Positions 16,265-24,090 of a DNA stretch of 27,714 nt are shown here, one piece after another. The first letter of the stretch is position 1; each line of letters starts with the position of its first letter. The stretch spans positions 1 through 27,714 of the forward strand of contig CATZGB010000038.1 of the NCBI GenBank assembly GCA_958418815.1. Direction: 5' to 3'. A program made the translations under genes and the position numbers. The notes beneath the pieces were generated by a model. It was not told the DNA's origin, did not search any database, and saw only the letters and a program-made list of their open reading frames with translations. This stretch comes from an uncultured Bacteroidales bacterium (GTDB lineage Bacteria > Bacteroidota > Bacteroidia > Bacteroidales > Muribaculaceae).

Positions 16265-17423
16265 CGGATTCTTCCAGCCGAAGTCGCAGGCTGAACGGCA
16301 GAAGATGATGAAGTACCTCGTGGTAATGCCGGCGGCGATACTCTGCGGTGTGGTGATTCTCTGGCTGTTGTATTCCAGTCTGAATAAATCAGAAGAAACA
16401 CGGGGAGACGCCTTCAACACCGAGATTCCTGCCGGAGAAAGCGACGGCATCAAGTCGAAGGCGGAGGAGTATGAGGCGGCGGAGGTCGCAAGGGAGCATG
16501 AGGCGCGACAAGTGGAGATTGCAACGCTCGACACTCTTTCCAATGCCACGGATACTGTGACACGTCAGACCGCTGTCGAGACATCGGCGCAGGCGTATCA
16601 GGAGGTGCAGGCTTCCCTCAATGATTTCTATATCCCGGAGAACACTCAGGCGCAGGAAGTCGCAGAGTTGCAGGCACGAATTGACGAACTGGAGGCGCAG
16701 AACGCTCTGGCACAGCAACAGGCGGCACAGCCCGACGAGATGGAGCTGATGGAACGCTCGTATCAGTTGGCGGCGCAATATATGGGCAACGGTGGCAACT
16801 ATTCGCCGCCACAACCTGCCGAAGAAAAGGGCAAACGGGATGTGCAGCCGGTGGCGCAGGTCGACAGGAATGTGGTATCCTCGCTCAGTCAGACATCAAC
16901 CGTCAGGGGCTTCAACACCTCGGTGGGTACAATGAGGGCGGTCGCCAAGAATACCATCGCCGCTGTGGTGGCCGGTAACCAGAGTGTAGTTGACGGCGAG
17001 AGTGTCAGGCTGAGAACCACCGAACCGATGTGGGTCGGCAACCGCCTGATACCGCGTAACACCACCGTTGTCGGCTCTGCAAGAGTACAGGGCGAAAGGC
17101 TGGAGATTGAGATTTCCTCCATAGAGTGCGAAGGCTCGATCTACGATGTTGAGTTGCAGGTTTATGACTCCGACGGTCAAGAGGGTATCAATATTCCGCA
17201 GTCAATGGAGAGTGACGCACTGCATGAGATAGGTGCCAATATGGGCAGTACGATGGGTAGCTCGATCAACATTTCCACAAACACCGGAGCGCAGATTGCC
17301 TCCGATGTGGGGCGCGGGCTGATAAACGGTGTCAGCCAGTATCTCACCAAGAAGCTGCGAACCGTCAAAGTCCACCTCAAAGCCGGCTACCGTGTGATGC
17401 TCCACCAGCCGGAAGATATATGA
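16233..17423 (+). CDS. traM: TraM, VirB10-like conjugal transfer protein
   Basis: A 396-residue protein with one membrane helix (KYLVVMPAAILCGVVILWLLYSSL, about 27-50). A long coiled and glutamine-rich periplasmic linker (about 130-180, with VAELQARIDELEAQNALAQQQAAQ) precedes a conserved beta-rich C-terminal domain (about 215-396: GFNTSVGTMRAVAKNTIAAVVAGNQSVVDGESVRLR, then NRLIPRNTTVVGSARVQGERLEIEI). This is the layout of Bacteroidales TraM, the counterpart of VirB10, which spans the periplasm and couples inner and outer membrane parts. Length and order are normal. A 26-nt gap with the recurrent leader separates it from traN. Confidence 0.93.
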   Translation: MTMQEWKARINGFFQPKSQAERQKMMKYLVVMPAAILCGVVILWLLYSSLNKSEETRGDAFNTEIPAGESDGIKSKAEEYEAAEVAREHEARQVEIATLDTLSNATDTVTRQTAVETSAQAYQEVQASLNDFYIPENTQAQEVAELQARIDELEAQNALAQQQAAQPDEMELMERSYQLAAQYMGNGGNYSPPQPAEEKGKRDVQPVAQVDRNVVSSLSQTSTVRGFNTSVGTMRAVAKNTIAAVVAGNQSVVDGESVRLRTTEPMWVGNRLIPRNTTVVGSARVQGERLEIEISSIECEGSIYDVELQVYDSDGQEGINIPQSMESDALHEIGANMGSTMGSSINISTNTGAQIASDVGRGLINGVSQYLTKKLRTVKVHLKAGYRVMLHQPEDI

Positions 17424-17449
17424 TTATTCACCATTAAATCCACAATTCA

Positions 17450-18502
17450 ATGAATTACAAACTCTTTTTACTTTCGCTTATTGCCGTTATCGGCATGGCA
17501 AGCACGGCTTTTGCCGGAACAAAATCGGTTTCATCGACCTGTCGCTTTGACTCGTCAAAGAAAAACACCGATAATAACGTGTCGTCTGACACGGAACAGG
17601 TTGCCACTCAGGTAGCCGAACACGACTTGAACGTGTACAGCGGCAACTACACCGACGGCGATAAGTTCGACGGTCTGACCCGCAAGGTCGGCTTCGACCG
17701 GATGATACCGCCTCACGCTCTGGAAGTGTGCTATGAGAAAACTACGCACATCATATTTCCCTCGGAAATAGTCTATTGCGACCTCGGCAACGAAAACCTT
17801 GTCGCAGGATTAGCCGATGGTGCGAAAAATGTGCTGCGTGTCAAATCAGCCTTCAAGTCATTCAAGCAGGAAACAAACCTGTCGGTAATCACCGAGGACG
17901 GATCATATTATTCATTCAACGTGAAATTCGCCAAAGAGCCGCTGTTGCTCAATATCGAGATGACCGATTTTCTGCATGACGGCGAGGCAGTGAACCGTCC
18001 CAACAACGCGCAGGAGATATACCTCGAAAAGTTGGGTAGCGAGTCACCGATGCTTGTCAAGCTGATTATGAAAAGCATCTACAAGCAGAACAAGCGCGAA
18101 ATCAAACATATAGGCTCAAAGCGTTTCGGGGTGCAGTTCCTATTGAAATCCATCTATGCCAACAACGGGCTTCTATATTTCCACACTGAACTGAAAAACA
18201 CCTCCAACATTCCTTTCGATGTCGATTATGTCAGCTTCAAGATTGTGGATAAGAAGGTTATCAAGCGTACGGCAATGCAGGAGCAGGTACTCGAACCGCT
18301 CCGCGCCCAGAACTATGTGACGGTGGTTCACGGAAAATCCTCCGAAAGAACTGTCTTTGCTCTGGAGAAATTCACTATCCCCGACGACAAGCAGCTCGTT
18401 ATCGAAATCGCCGAGAAAGAAGGCGGCCGCCATCAGTCCTTCGTAGTTGAGAACGAGGATATTGTTAGAGCCAATATAATCGACGAACTTTCAATCCAGT
18501 AA
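17450..18502 (+). CDS. traN: TraN, DUF4138, VirB9-like conjugal transfer protein
   Basis: A 350-residue exported protein. The signal peptide (MNYKLFLLSLIAVIGMASTAFAG) is probably cleaved after AFA near residue 22. The mature part is beta-rich and carries the family features TTHIIFPSEIVYCDLGNENLVAG, then NVLRVKSAFKSFKQETNLSVITEDGSYYSFNVKF. This resembles VirB9 N-terminal domains (a FPS.I.YVDLG type motif) and DUF4138. It would form the outer-membrane part of the channel with TraM. The start follows the leader TTCACCATTAAATCCACAAT. A 3-nt gap separates it from traO. Confidence 0.92.
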   Translation: MNYKLFLLSLIAVIGMASTAFAGTKSVSSTCRFDSSKKNTDNNVSSDTEQVATQVAEHDLNVYSGNYTDGDKFDGLTRKVGFDRMIPPHALEVCYEKTTHIIFPSEIVYCDLGNENLVAGLADGAKNVLRVKSAFKSFKQETNLSVITEDGSYYSFNVKFAKEPLLLNIEMTDFLHDGEAVNRPNNAQEIYLEKLGSESPMLVKLIMKSIYKQNKREIKHIGSKRFGVQFLLKSIYANNGLLYFHTELKNTSNIPFDVDYVSFKIVDKKVIKRTAMQEQVLEPLRAQNYVTVVHGKSSERTVFALEKFTIPDDKQLVIEIAEKEGGRHQSFVVENEDIVRANIIDELSIQ

Positions 18503-18505
18503 CCT

Positions 18506-19087
18506 ATGAGAAAAGCGATAATGATAATCGCTGCCATGCTCACCCTCTTCGGAGGGCGGGCAATGGCCCAGCGATGCCTTCCCGGAATGTCTGCCGTGGA
18601 AATCAAGGCTGACATGGCAGACGGTTTTTATACCGGCAACTCCCGCGACTGCGGTTATTCTTTCGGAGTATTCTATTCAGTTTATAAGGGTAATGCCAAT
18701 ACTTGGAGCTTCGGCGGCGAGTATTTCCAGACTTACAAGCCCTACGGCGCGAAAGGACGTATTCCGGTGGCGCAGTTTACAGGCGAGGTCGGCTACAATC
18801 TCCATCTGTTGAGCGACTACTCGCAGACCTTCCACCTCTACGGCGGCGTGGCGGCTCTCGGTGGTTACGAAACAGTGAACTGGGGCAAGCATATACTTTC
18901 CGACGGTTCGACGCTCCATGATGGCGACAATTTCATCTATGGCGGTGCGCTGACATTGCAGGCTGATTTCTACCTGTCAGACAAAATCGCTCTGACCGCA
19001 AATATCAAGGAACGATTCACATTCGGTAGCGATGTGCAGATATTCCATATGCAATATGGTGTCGGTGTCAAATTCATAATCGAATAA
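18506..19087 (+). CDS. traO: TraO, exported conjugal transfer protein
   Basis: A 193-residue protein with a signal peptide (MRKAIMIIAAMLTLFGGRAMAQ, cleavage near residue 21) and a beta-rich mature part ending in an aromatic residue pattern (QYGVGVKFIIE), as in small outer-membrane beta-barrels. Sequence and position match TraO, which follows traN in CTnDOT-type operons. Alternating segments such as GYSFGVFYSVYKGNANTWSFGGEYFQTYKP, GEVGYNLHLLSDYSQTFHLYGGVAALGGYE and GGALTLQADFYLSDKIALTANIKERF support a barrel. The stop overlaps the next start (TAATG). Confidence 0.88.
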   Translation: MRKAIMIIAAMLTLFGGRAMAQRCLPGMSAVEIKADMADGFYTGNSRDCGYSFGVFYSVYKGNANTWSFGGEYFQTYKPYGAKGRIPVAQFTGEVGYNLHLLSDYSQTFHLYGGVAALGGYETVNWGKHILSDGSTLHDGDNFIYGGALTLQADFYLSDKIALTANIKERFTFGSDVQIFHMQYGVGVKFIIE

Positions 19088-19761
19088 TGGCTATGAGATA
19101 CACTGAAAAAGACATCCGCAATATTCCTCTTACGGAATTTATGGCTGCACTCGGTGAAAAGCCTGTCAAGTCCTTCGAGGATATGAAACTTTACTATGCC
19201 CCGCAACGCGACGACCCTGAGCCGATGCTGGTTGTCAATACCTCCACCAACAAATGGTATGACCACGCCACAGACCAGACCGGTGACATAATTGACCTTG
19301 CCGCCCTCAAAATGAATCCGATGCTCTATATGGACCCGCGTGACTTCATTTTGAAATATATGAACGAGTATGAGCAGGGCAAGGAACTATCGGCAATGGC
19401 GCGTCGCCCGCAACAACCGACGGTTATCAACCTCGACATAAAGAAGGTGAAACTCACCGACTTTATGAAGGCTCTCGGTCAGGAACACCCGGTTGCAGCA
19501 GACGGCAGTCTGCGGATTTACAAAGCTCCGTATGATTCAAAGCATGAGCCGACGATGGTTGTAAATAACGACACCAATCAATGGCGGGATACCAAGTCCG
19601 GCGCATACGGTGGAATCTATGACCTCGCGTATGAGCTGACAGGCTCGTGCAATATGTCGGAACTGAACAGGTATATAGCGGCTCAGATGTCAGCAATCCG
19701 TAATGTTGAAGTCAGACAGGGGCCGGAAATGTCAAAGCCTAAACGGGGTATGCGCCTATGA
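19087..19761 (+). CDS. Protein of two tandem primase N-terminal-like domains, no catalytic core
   Basis: A 224-residue soluble protein built from two copies of one module. Repeat A (about 9-73) begins DIRNIPLTEFMAALG and continues YYAP, EPMLVVNTSTNKWYDH, GDIIDLAAL. Repeat B (about 117-184) has DIKKVKLTDFMKALG, YKAP, EPTMVVNNDTNQWRD, GGIYDLAYEL. The same order (DI..ISLVDFLHHLG, FYAPYRSERKPSFHVN, GLWYDFG, GGDIFTLAGEL) forms the N-terminus of the following TraP primase. The zinc-ligand cysteines of classical CHC2 domains are missing in all three. There is no TOPRIM domain. It overlaps traO by 1 nt and traP by 4 nt. A DNA-binding or primase-partner role is inferred. Confidence 0.75.
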   Translation: MAMRYTEKDIRNIPLTEFMAALGEKPVKSFEDMKLYYAPQRDDPEPMLVVNTSTNKWYDHATDQTGDIIDLAALKMNPMLYMDPRDFILKYMNEYEQGKELSAMARRPQQPTVINLDIKKVKLTDFMKALGQEHPVAADGSLRIYKAPYDSKHEPTMVVNNDTNQWRDTKSGAYGGIYDLAYELTGSCNMSELNRYIAAQMSAIRNVEVRQGPEMSKPKRGMRL

Positions 19762-20630
19762 ACATGGACGACATCAGGCAGATTTCGCTTGTCGATTTCC
19801 TGCACCACCTCGGCTATGAGCCGACGGGGCGCGACAGCAAAGGTCTGTGGTTTTATGCACCGTACCGCAGCGAGAGAAAGCCATCGTTTCATGTCAATCC
19901 GCGCAAAGGCTTATGGTATGACTTCGGTACAGGCGAAGGGGGCGACATTTTCACTCTCGCCGGAGAACTGTCAGGCAGATCCGAATTTATTGAACAGGCA
20001 AGATATATCGCTGAAACAATGAACATGCCTGTGGCGATGCCCTACAAACCACAATATTTTGCCGAAGAACCGACATTTGAGAATGTCACTGTGTCACGGC
20101 TGGACTCCCCGGCACTCTTGCGCTATCTCGCTGACAGAGGCATACCTGATGATATTGCCCGACGATACTGCGTACAAGTTGATTATACCCTTCACGGCAA
20201 ACGCTACTATGCCATCGGATTTGAGAACAACGCTTTCGGATTTGAACTGAGAAACGCTTTTTTCAAAGGGAGTTACCCGCCCAAGAGCATCACGCATATA
20301 TCCAATGATAACCCGCGTTGCAACGTGTTTGAGGGCTTCATCGACTTCCTTTCGGCGGAACGCATCGGACTCAACGAGGGCAACGATTCGGTAGTGCTGA
20401 ATTCAGTGGCTAACATCGGGAAGTCTATCCCTATACTCGCCGGCTATCCTCTGATTCTTTGCTATCTCGACAACGATGAAGCCGGACGCAATGCCCTCGC
20501 CAGACTTCAACGTGAGTTCGGTAACAAGGTCATGGATAAATCGGCACTCTATCCCAATCACAAGGACTTGAACGATTACCTACAATCGCTCAATCCTAAA
20601 ATTTCCACTAAACCCAAATTCAAATTATGA
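19758..20630 (+). CDS. traP: TraP, DNA primase (degenerate CHC2 plus TOPRIM)
   Basis: A 290-residue primase-like protein. The N-terminal domain (about 5-73) has the CHC2 zinc-ribbon layout but without cysteine ligands (WFYAPYRSERKPSFHVN). A linker with RLDSPALLRYLADRGIPDDIARRYCV follows. The TOPRIM domain has the acidic Glu of VFEGFIDFLSA (Glu192) and the DxD-type motif LCYLDNDEAGRNAL (Asp238 and Asp240). Such proteins prime complementary-strand synthesis on transferred DNA. It starts within the previous gene (ATGA overlap); a second ATG two codons on is equally possible. The stop overlaps traQ by 4 nt. Confidence 0.9.
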   Translation: MNMDDIRQISLVDFLHHLGYEPTGRDSKGLWFYAPYRSERKPSFHVNPRKGLWYDFGTGEGGDIFTLAGELSGRSEFIEQARYIAETMNMPVAMPYKPQYFAEEPTFENVTVSRLDSPALLRYLADRGIPDDIARRYCVQVDYTLHGKRYYAIGFENNAFGFELRNAFFKGSYPPKSITHISNDNPRCNVFEGFIDFLSAERIGLNEGNDSVVLNSVANIGKSIPILAGYPLILCYLDNDEAGRNALARLQREFGNKVMDKSALYPNHKDLNDYLQSLNPKISTKPKFKL

Positions 20631-21145
20631 CTACAAATTTCTTTTCCCGTATCGGCGAAATCCGCCTTACCAAAACCCGTCTTTTCGGGTTCCTGATTGC
20701 AGTATGTGCAATCGCAGTGTCACTCACATCCTGCTCCGACGACCTCGATGTGCAGCAGTCCTATCCCTTCACAGTGGAAGTCATGCCATACGCTGACAAG
20801 ATTGCCAAAGGGCAGACCGTCGAACTGCGCTTCGAGATAAAGCCGGAAGGTAACTATGCCAACACCCTCTATACAATCCGCTACTTCCAGTACGACGGCG
20901 AAGGCTCGCTCAAACTCGTTGACGGCCCGGTGCTGGTCAACAACGACCGTGTGCTTCTTGAAAGCAAGACTTTCCGCCTGAACTACACCGCCAAAAGTGA
21001 CGAAGCCCACAAATTCCTCGTGGTCGTGGAAGACAGTTTCAATACAACTCCGTGGGAGCAGACTTTCGAGTTCAACAGCAAAGACAGTGGCGACGATGGC
21101 AAGATTGTCAGCCCGATTGTGACACCTGTAACCCCGGCTGTCTGA
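20627..21145 (+). CDS. traQ: TraQ, DUF3872 lipoprotein
   Basis: A 172-residue exported lipoprotein. An unusually long basic N-terminus (about residues 1-18) precedes a hydrophobic helix (LFGFLIAVCAIAVSLTSC) with a lipobox LTSC, placing the lipidated cysteine at 36. The mature part is a beta-sandwich-like DUF3872 domain (SYPFTVEVMPYADKIAKGQTVELRFEIKPEGNY). This is the TraQ position and family. The start is preceded by TTCCACTAAACCCAAATTC, a variant of the recurrent leader, despite the 4-nt overlap with traP. The stop overlaps the lysozyme start (TGATG). Confidence 0.88.
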   Translation: MTTNFFSRIGEIRLTKTRLFGFLIAVCAIAVSLTSCSDDLDVQQSYPFTVEVMPYADKIAKGQTVELRFEIKPEGNYANTLYTIRYFQYDGEGSLKLVDGPVLVNNDRVLLESKTFRLNYTAKSDEAHKFLVVVEDSFNTTPWEQTFEFNSKDSGDDGKIVSPIVTPVTPAV

Positions 21146-21633
21146 TGAAGAAAATCCTGCTGATGTTTCTCGCGTTGCTCACCGTCATGGTGGGCAACGC
21201 CGCCGGGCGGAAGATAAACATAATGGATCTGCCGCCATTCGAGAGAGCTGTGATTATCATCAAGAAATTTGAAACGCTCCACCGCCCAAAGGATTATCCA
21301 TATGTCGGATATGGTCATAGAGTGTTGCCGGGAGAACCATACCGGCGAGGTGTGCAACTCACCGAAAAACAAGCTGATGCACTACTGCGAAAAGACCTGC
21401 GAAAATTCGTGTCACTCTACAAGGCATACGGCAAAGACGCTCTGTTGTTAGGCGTATTAGCCTACAACTGCGGTCCCGGAGTGGTGAACAAGTCCACCAT
21501 CCTGAAAAAACTCAAATCCGGCAACCGTGACATATTCAAGTCCTACACCGCCCACTGCCGCTACAAAGGAAAATTCCATGCCCAGCTTCATCGACGTAGG
21601 CTGACAGAATATTTTGCATTGTTTTGTCCATAA
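21145..21633 (+). CDS. Secreted lysozyme-like muramidase (conjugation-associated)
   Basis: A 162-residue exported protein with a signal peptide (MKKILLMFLALLTVMVGNAAG, cleavage near 20). The mature part has FERAVIIIKKFETLHRPKDYPYVGYGHRVLPGE. The Glu of KKFE with the following YVGYGH is the active-site region of GH24-type lysozymes, and LLLGVLAYNCGPGVV is their second conserved block. The threonine usually preceding GYGH (TIGYGH) is replaced (YVGYGH), as seen in this transfer-associated subfamily. It would locally open peptidoglycan for the channel. It is the last gene of the tra operon; a frame extending upstream to 21052 lies in traQ and lacks the signal peptide, so 21145 is chosen. Confidence 0.82.
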   Translation: MKKILLMFLALLTVMVGNAAGRKINIMDLPPFERAVIIIKKFETLHRPKDYPYVGYGHRVLPGEPYRRGVQLTEKQADALLRKDLRKFVSLYKAYGKDALLLGVLAYNCGPGVVNKSTILKKLKSGNRDIFKSYTAHCRYKGKFHAQLHRRRLTEYFALFCP

Positions 21634-21689
21634 TCCATCTGAGAAAAAAATAAAACAAATCAACATATGCTGGATACCAAATGCTTAAA

Positions 21690-21721
21690 CTTGCAAATGC
21701 GCAATAATTTTACTAATTTTG
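21690..21721 (+). promoter_or_regulatory. Bacteroidales promoter of the cargo cassette
   Basis: CTTG at 21690-21693 (-33 box) and TAATTTTG at 21714-21721 (a perfect TAnnTTTG -7 box) are separated by 20 nt, the standard Bacteroidetes sigma-factor spacing. Transcription would begin near 21728, giving a ~25-nt AT-rich leader before the ATG at 21752. This shows the cassette is transcribed independently of the tra operon. Confidence 0.75.
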
Positions 21722-21751
21722 CGACCTAAATTTTAAGATTACATCTACATT

Positions 21752-23080
21752 ATGTTCGCGTTAAAAGAACTTACTATCGAAAGAAAGATATTCCGCAGAC
21801 GTAAAAAAGTACGTTTGCGAAAGCTTCGCGGACATAAGGACATAATATTGATCAAAAAAGGAGATATTGCAAGACATGCCTCAAAAGTCATCTCCTTTCT
21901 TGTCGAACATGGAAATCCCGATACCATAACGACTAAGAAATTGTTAGTCCCTAATCATCTTTGCTTTAAGGCCAACTTTAAAGGATGTGTCAACTTCTTA
22001 GAGAAAGTCGTTCAAGCATACTGTATGATTAAAGGTCACATTATCATAGACTTTTCTAAATGCATAGATGTATCGGTGTCAGCACTAGTTTCATTAAAAA
22101 CGATTCTAGAAGAACTTGATACTTTTGGCCAAAAATTAGCGAAAAACAGATTTAGAGAAATTTCTAAGTCCATCAAAATAATTCCATCCAACTCAGCTAA
22201 AGTAAACAGACATCTCCATGCATTAGGTTTTGCTAAGTTGCCTGTTAGTGAGGATGAGCAGAAGGAGTATCTTGTATTGGGTCTTATGAGAGGGAGATCT
22301 CGGAACTATAAAGAAAATCGCAAAGCTGTTGTTTCTCATAAAGTTACTGAATTTGTTGAGAATACAGCTGAACGGTTTGGCGCAGGCTTTGATGAAAGAG
22401 GGCAAAACTACATGGAAGGAATGGTTGGGGAGATTCTATCTAATGCAGAAGATCATAGTTTGAAAAAGAGCGAATGGTTTGTAGATGGAGTTTCATTTTT
22501 ACATGAAGAAGCGGACAATGAGGTCATTGAGTTCAACCTAGTTATCATTAACTACGGCGATTCAATGTATGAGGGCTTTGAGTTGACGAAAGGTGATAAT
22601 CATCTTTTATATGACAAACTCGATAGTCTCTATAAAAAGCACTGTAATTTATTTTCTTTAATCAATAGTTTTGAACGAGAATCATTATTCGTTTTGTATA
22701 TGCTCAATGAAGGAATTAGTCGAATTAAGTTTCTTGAATCAAGCCGAGGCAACGGTACTATGAATTTTATTAAGTCTTTTATTGAGTTAGGAAAATTCTG
22801 TAATGAAGATTCTAAATATAAACCTGAGTTAAATATAGTTTCTGGTCATACTGTTTTGACATGCACAGAAGAGTATGCACCTTTCAAAGATGGGAATCAT
22901 TACAAGTTAACCCTCAATTCGTCTCAATCTTTTGAAGATTTACCCGATTCATCCGTTCTAAAATATTTTAAAGGAGCATCATTTCCTGGAACTATTTTGG
23001 ACTGTAAAATTTTCTTAAATAAACGAGATCTTGAAAAGAACATACAACAGAAAGAGGAGGCTCAAACGTTAACACAATAA
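21752..23080 (+). CDS. STAS-like / GHKL-ATPase fusion protein, cargo gene 1
   Basis: A 442-residue cytosolic protein. A very basic N-terminus (residues 11-29, RKIFRRRKKVRLRKLRGHK) is followed by a STAS-like segment at about 95-122 (GHIIIDFSKCIDVSVSALVSLKTILEEL). A GHKL ATP-binding domain follows: N-box EGMVGEILSNAEDHS at 222-236 (Glu227, Asn231), a G1-like VIINYGDSMYEG near 264-275, and a G2-like SSRGNGTMNF at 330-339. No histidine-kinase dimerisation helix or receiver is visible, so it is more like an anti-sigma-type switch kinase or a conformational ATPase. Base composition is far more AT-rich than the tra genes, indicating separate acquisition. It leads a three-gene cassette with its own promoter. 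Domain calls are from motifs only; the function is unknown. Confidence 0.7.
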   Translation: MFALKELTIERKIFRRRKKVRLRKLRGHKDIILIKKGDIARHASKVISFLVEHGNPDTITTKKLLVPNHLCFKANFKGCVNFLEKVVQAYCMIKGHIIIDFSKCIDVSVSALVSLKTILEELDTFGQKLAKNRFREISKSIKIIPSNSAKVNRHLHALGFAKLPVSEDEQKEYLVLGLMRGRSRNYKENRKAVVSHKVTEFVENTAERFGAGFDERGQNYMEGMVGEILSNAEDHSLKKSEWFVDGVSFLHEEADNEVIEFNLVIINYGDSMYEGFELTKGDNHLLYDKLDSLYKKHCNLFSLINSFERESLFVLYMLNEGISRIKFLESSRGNGTMNFIKSFIELGKFCNEDSKYKPELNIVSGHTVLTCTEEYAPFKDGNHYKLTLNSSQSFEDLPDSSVLKYFKGASFPGTILDCKIFLNKRDLEKNIQQKEEAQTLTQ

Positions 23081-23092
23081 AAAATAAATTCT

Positions 23093-23455
23093 ATGGCATC
23101 TATACATATAACTCTTACCACCGAACATCGAGGAGGAATTTCTAGTACCTCGTTTTCAGGCCGACCTGAAGGTGAACATGTAAGAGAAACATTCTCTTTA
23201 GATGAGAAGGATACAGATGATAATGAATATATCATTGATATACCATCTGGCACTTCAGCATTTAATCCCTCGTTTTTTTTAGGTTTATTATTTCCTAGTA
23301 TAAAGAAATTAGGGATAGGTAAGTTTGTATCTAAATACAGATTTGGCTTAGAAAATCTTTCCCCTGCACTTAAATCATTAATTAATGATGACATCCAAGA
23401 GGGACTTAGAAATGCCTCTAATGAAATGAGTTTATCAACTGGACTTGATTTTTAA
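23093..23455 (+). CDS. Small STAS-like (possibly DUF4325-type) protein, cargo gene 2
   Basis: A 120-residue soluble acidic protein lying 12 nt after the ATPase gene. The first ~40 residues are polar with a serine/glycine-rich SSTSFSGRPEGE. The second half (EYIIDIPSGTSAFNPSFFLGLLFPSIKKLGIGKFVSKYRFGLENLSPALKSLINDDIQEGLRNAS) has the strand, SFF helix and strand-helix order of STAS-like DUF4325 proteins, which occur beside GHKL ATPases. That makes it a candidate binding partner, or anti-anti-sigma-like switch, for the upstream ATPase. The homology is by eye and uncertain. It ends 2 nt before the third cassette gene and shares its AT-rich composition. Confidence 0.5.
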   Translation: MASIHITLTTEHRGGISSTSFSGRPEGEHVRETFSLDEKDTDDNEYIIDIPSGTSAFNPSFFLGLLFPSIKKLGIGKFVSKYRFGLENLSPALKSLINDDIQEGLRNASNEMSLSTGLDF

Positions 23456-23457
23456 CT

Positions 23458-23982
23458 ATGGCATTTGAATGTAAAATATCTTTGGCAGACTGTATCACCT
23501 GGGGGTTAACCATAGCTGGGTTTGCTATAGCTATATGGCAATTCATAAGCCAAATGAATAAAGATCGAGAGAATCGAAGTAAAGAAAATAAAACCACATG
23601 GTTCTTGAATGTCATTGTACTGCCCCATCTTGATAAGCTGCACAATTTTTACAAAAATTTGTATGAAAGTTTAGTAGCAAAAAAAGAGATATTAGACCAA
23701 TATAGGACGGGCAACCATAATGATTATATTGAACAACGAGCTAATGTTCAACAGGAAATAAAAAAAGAGGTTGCGGAGTTCTTTGATTTTCTTAATCCAT
23801 TGATTAGTTCCTATTCGCGCCAATTGGGCTTGAATATTCAAGAGATAAAGAATGATTTGCAGGATATGGTTACCCGATTTCTTGAGGAAGAAAATGGGCA
23901 ACTTGGTCTTATTTCAATTAAAATTATAGATAATAAACAAAAGTTGCTTCAGAAATTGAACACTGAGTTATCAATAAATTAA
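23458..23982 (+). CDS. Single-span membrane protein with helical cytosolic domain, cargo gene 3
   Basis: A 174-residue protein with one membrane helix near the N-terminus (ITWGLTIAGFAIAIWQFISQM, about 13-33). A basic stretch (NKDRENRSKENK) follows, indicating a cytosolic C-terminal domain that is helical and charged throughout. No enzymatic motif is visible. It starts 2 nt after gene 2, so it belongs to the same operon. A membrane protein encoded with a nucleotide-switch ATPase and its STAS-like partner fits a sensor or effector role, such as membrane disruption or signalling. No family was recognised and this function is inference. Confidence 0.6.
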   Translation: MAFECKISLADCITWGLTIAGFAIAIWQFISQMNKDRENRSKENKTTWFLNVIVLPHLDKLHNFYKNLYESLVAKKEILDQYRTGNHNDYIEQRANVQQEIKKEVAEFFDFLNPLISSYSRQLGLNIQEIKNDLQDMVTRFLEEENGQLGLISIKIIDNKQKLLQKLNTELSIN

Positions 23983-23991
23983 TAAACTTTT

Positions 23992-24006
23992 GCTGCCTGA
24001 GGCAGC
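23992..24006. repeat. Short perfect hairpin after the cargo cassette
   Basis: GCTGCC (23992-23997), a TGA loop and GGCAGC (24001-24006) form a 6-bp perfect stem 10 nt after the last cargo stop. No T-tract follows on the plus strand; on the minus strand AAAAG follows. It may be a partial terminator or a boundary mark of the cassette. Confidence 0.45.
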
Positions 24007-24026
24007 CGAAATTTTGGGGCAAAATC

Positions 24027-24066
24027 AAGGTGGGCAACTTCATCACGAGGTCGCCCACCTTCTTTA
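24027..24066 (+). terminator. Likely terminator between convergent operons
   Basis: AAGGTGGGC (24027-24035) and GCCCACCTT (24053-24061) form a 9-bp perfect stem with a 17-nt loop, followed by TCTTTATATT. It sits between two converging transcription units (cargo cassette on the plus strand, accessory operon on the minus strand), where a terminator is expected. The T-tract is weak. Confidence 0.65.
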
Positions 24067-24090
24067 TATTACGACTTGGCAAATGTTCGG

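Noticed and set aside
23093..23982. Cargo genes 2 and 3 as a classical toxin-antitoxin pair
   Set aside because: Neither matches a known toxin or antitoxin by motif, and both are tied by spacing and composition to the upstream GHKL ATPase gene.
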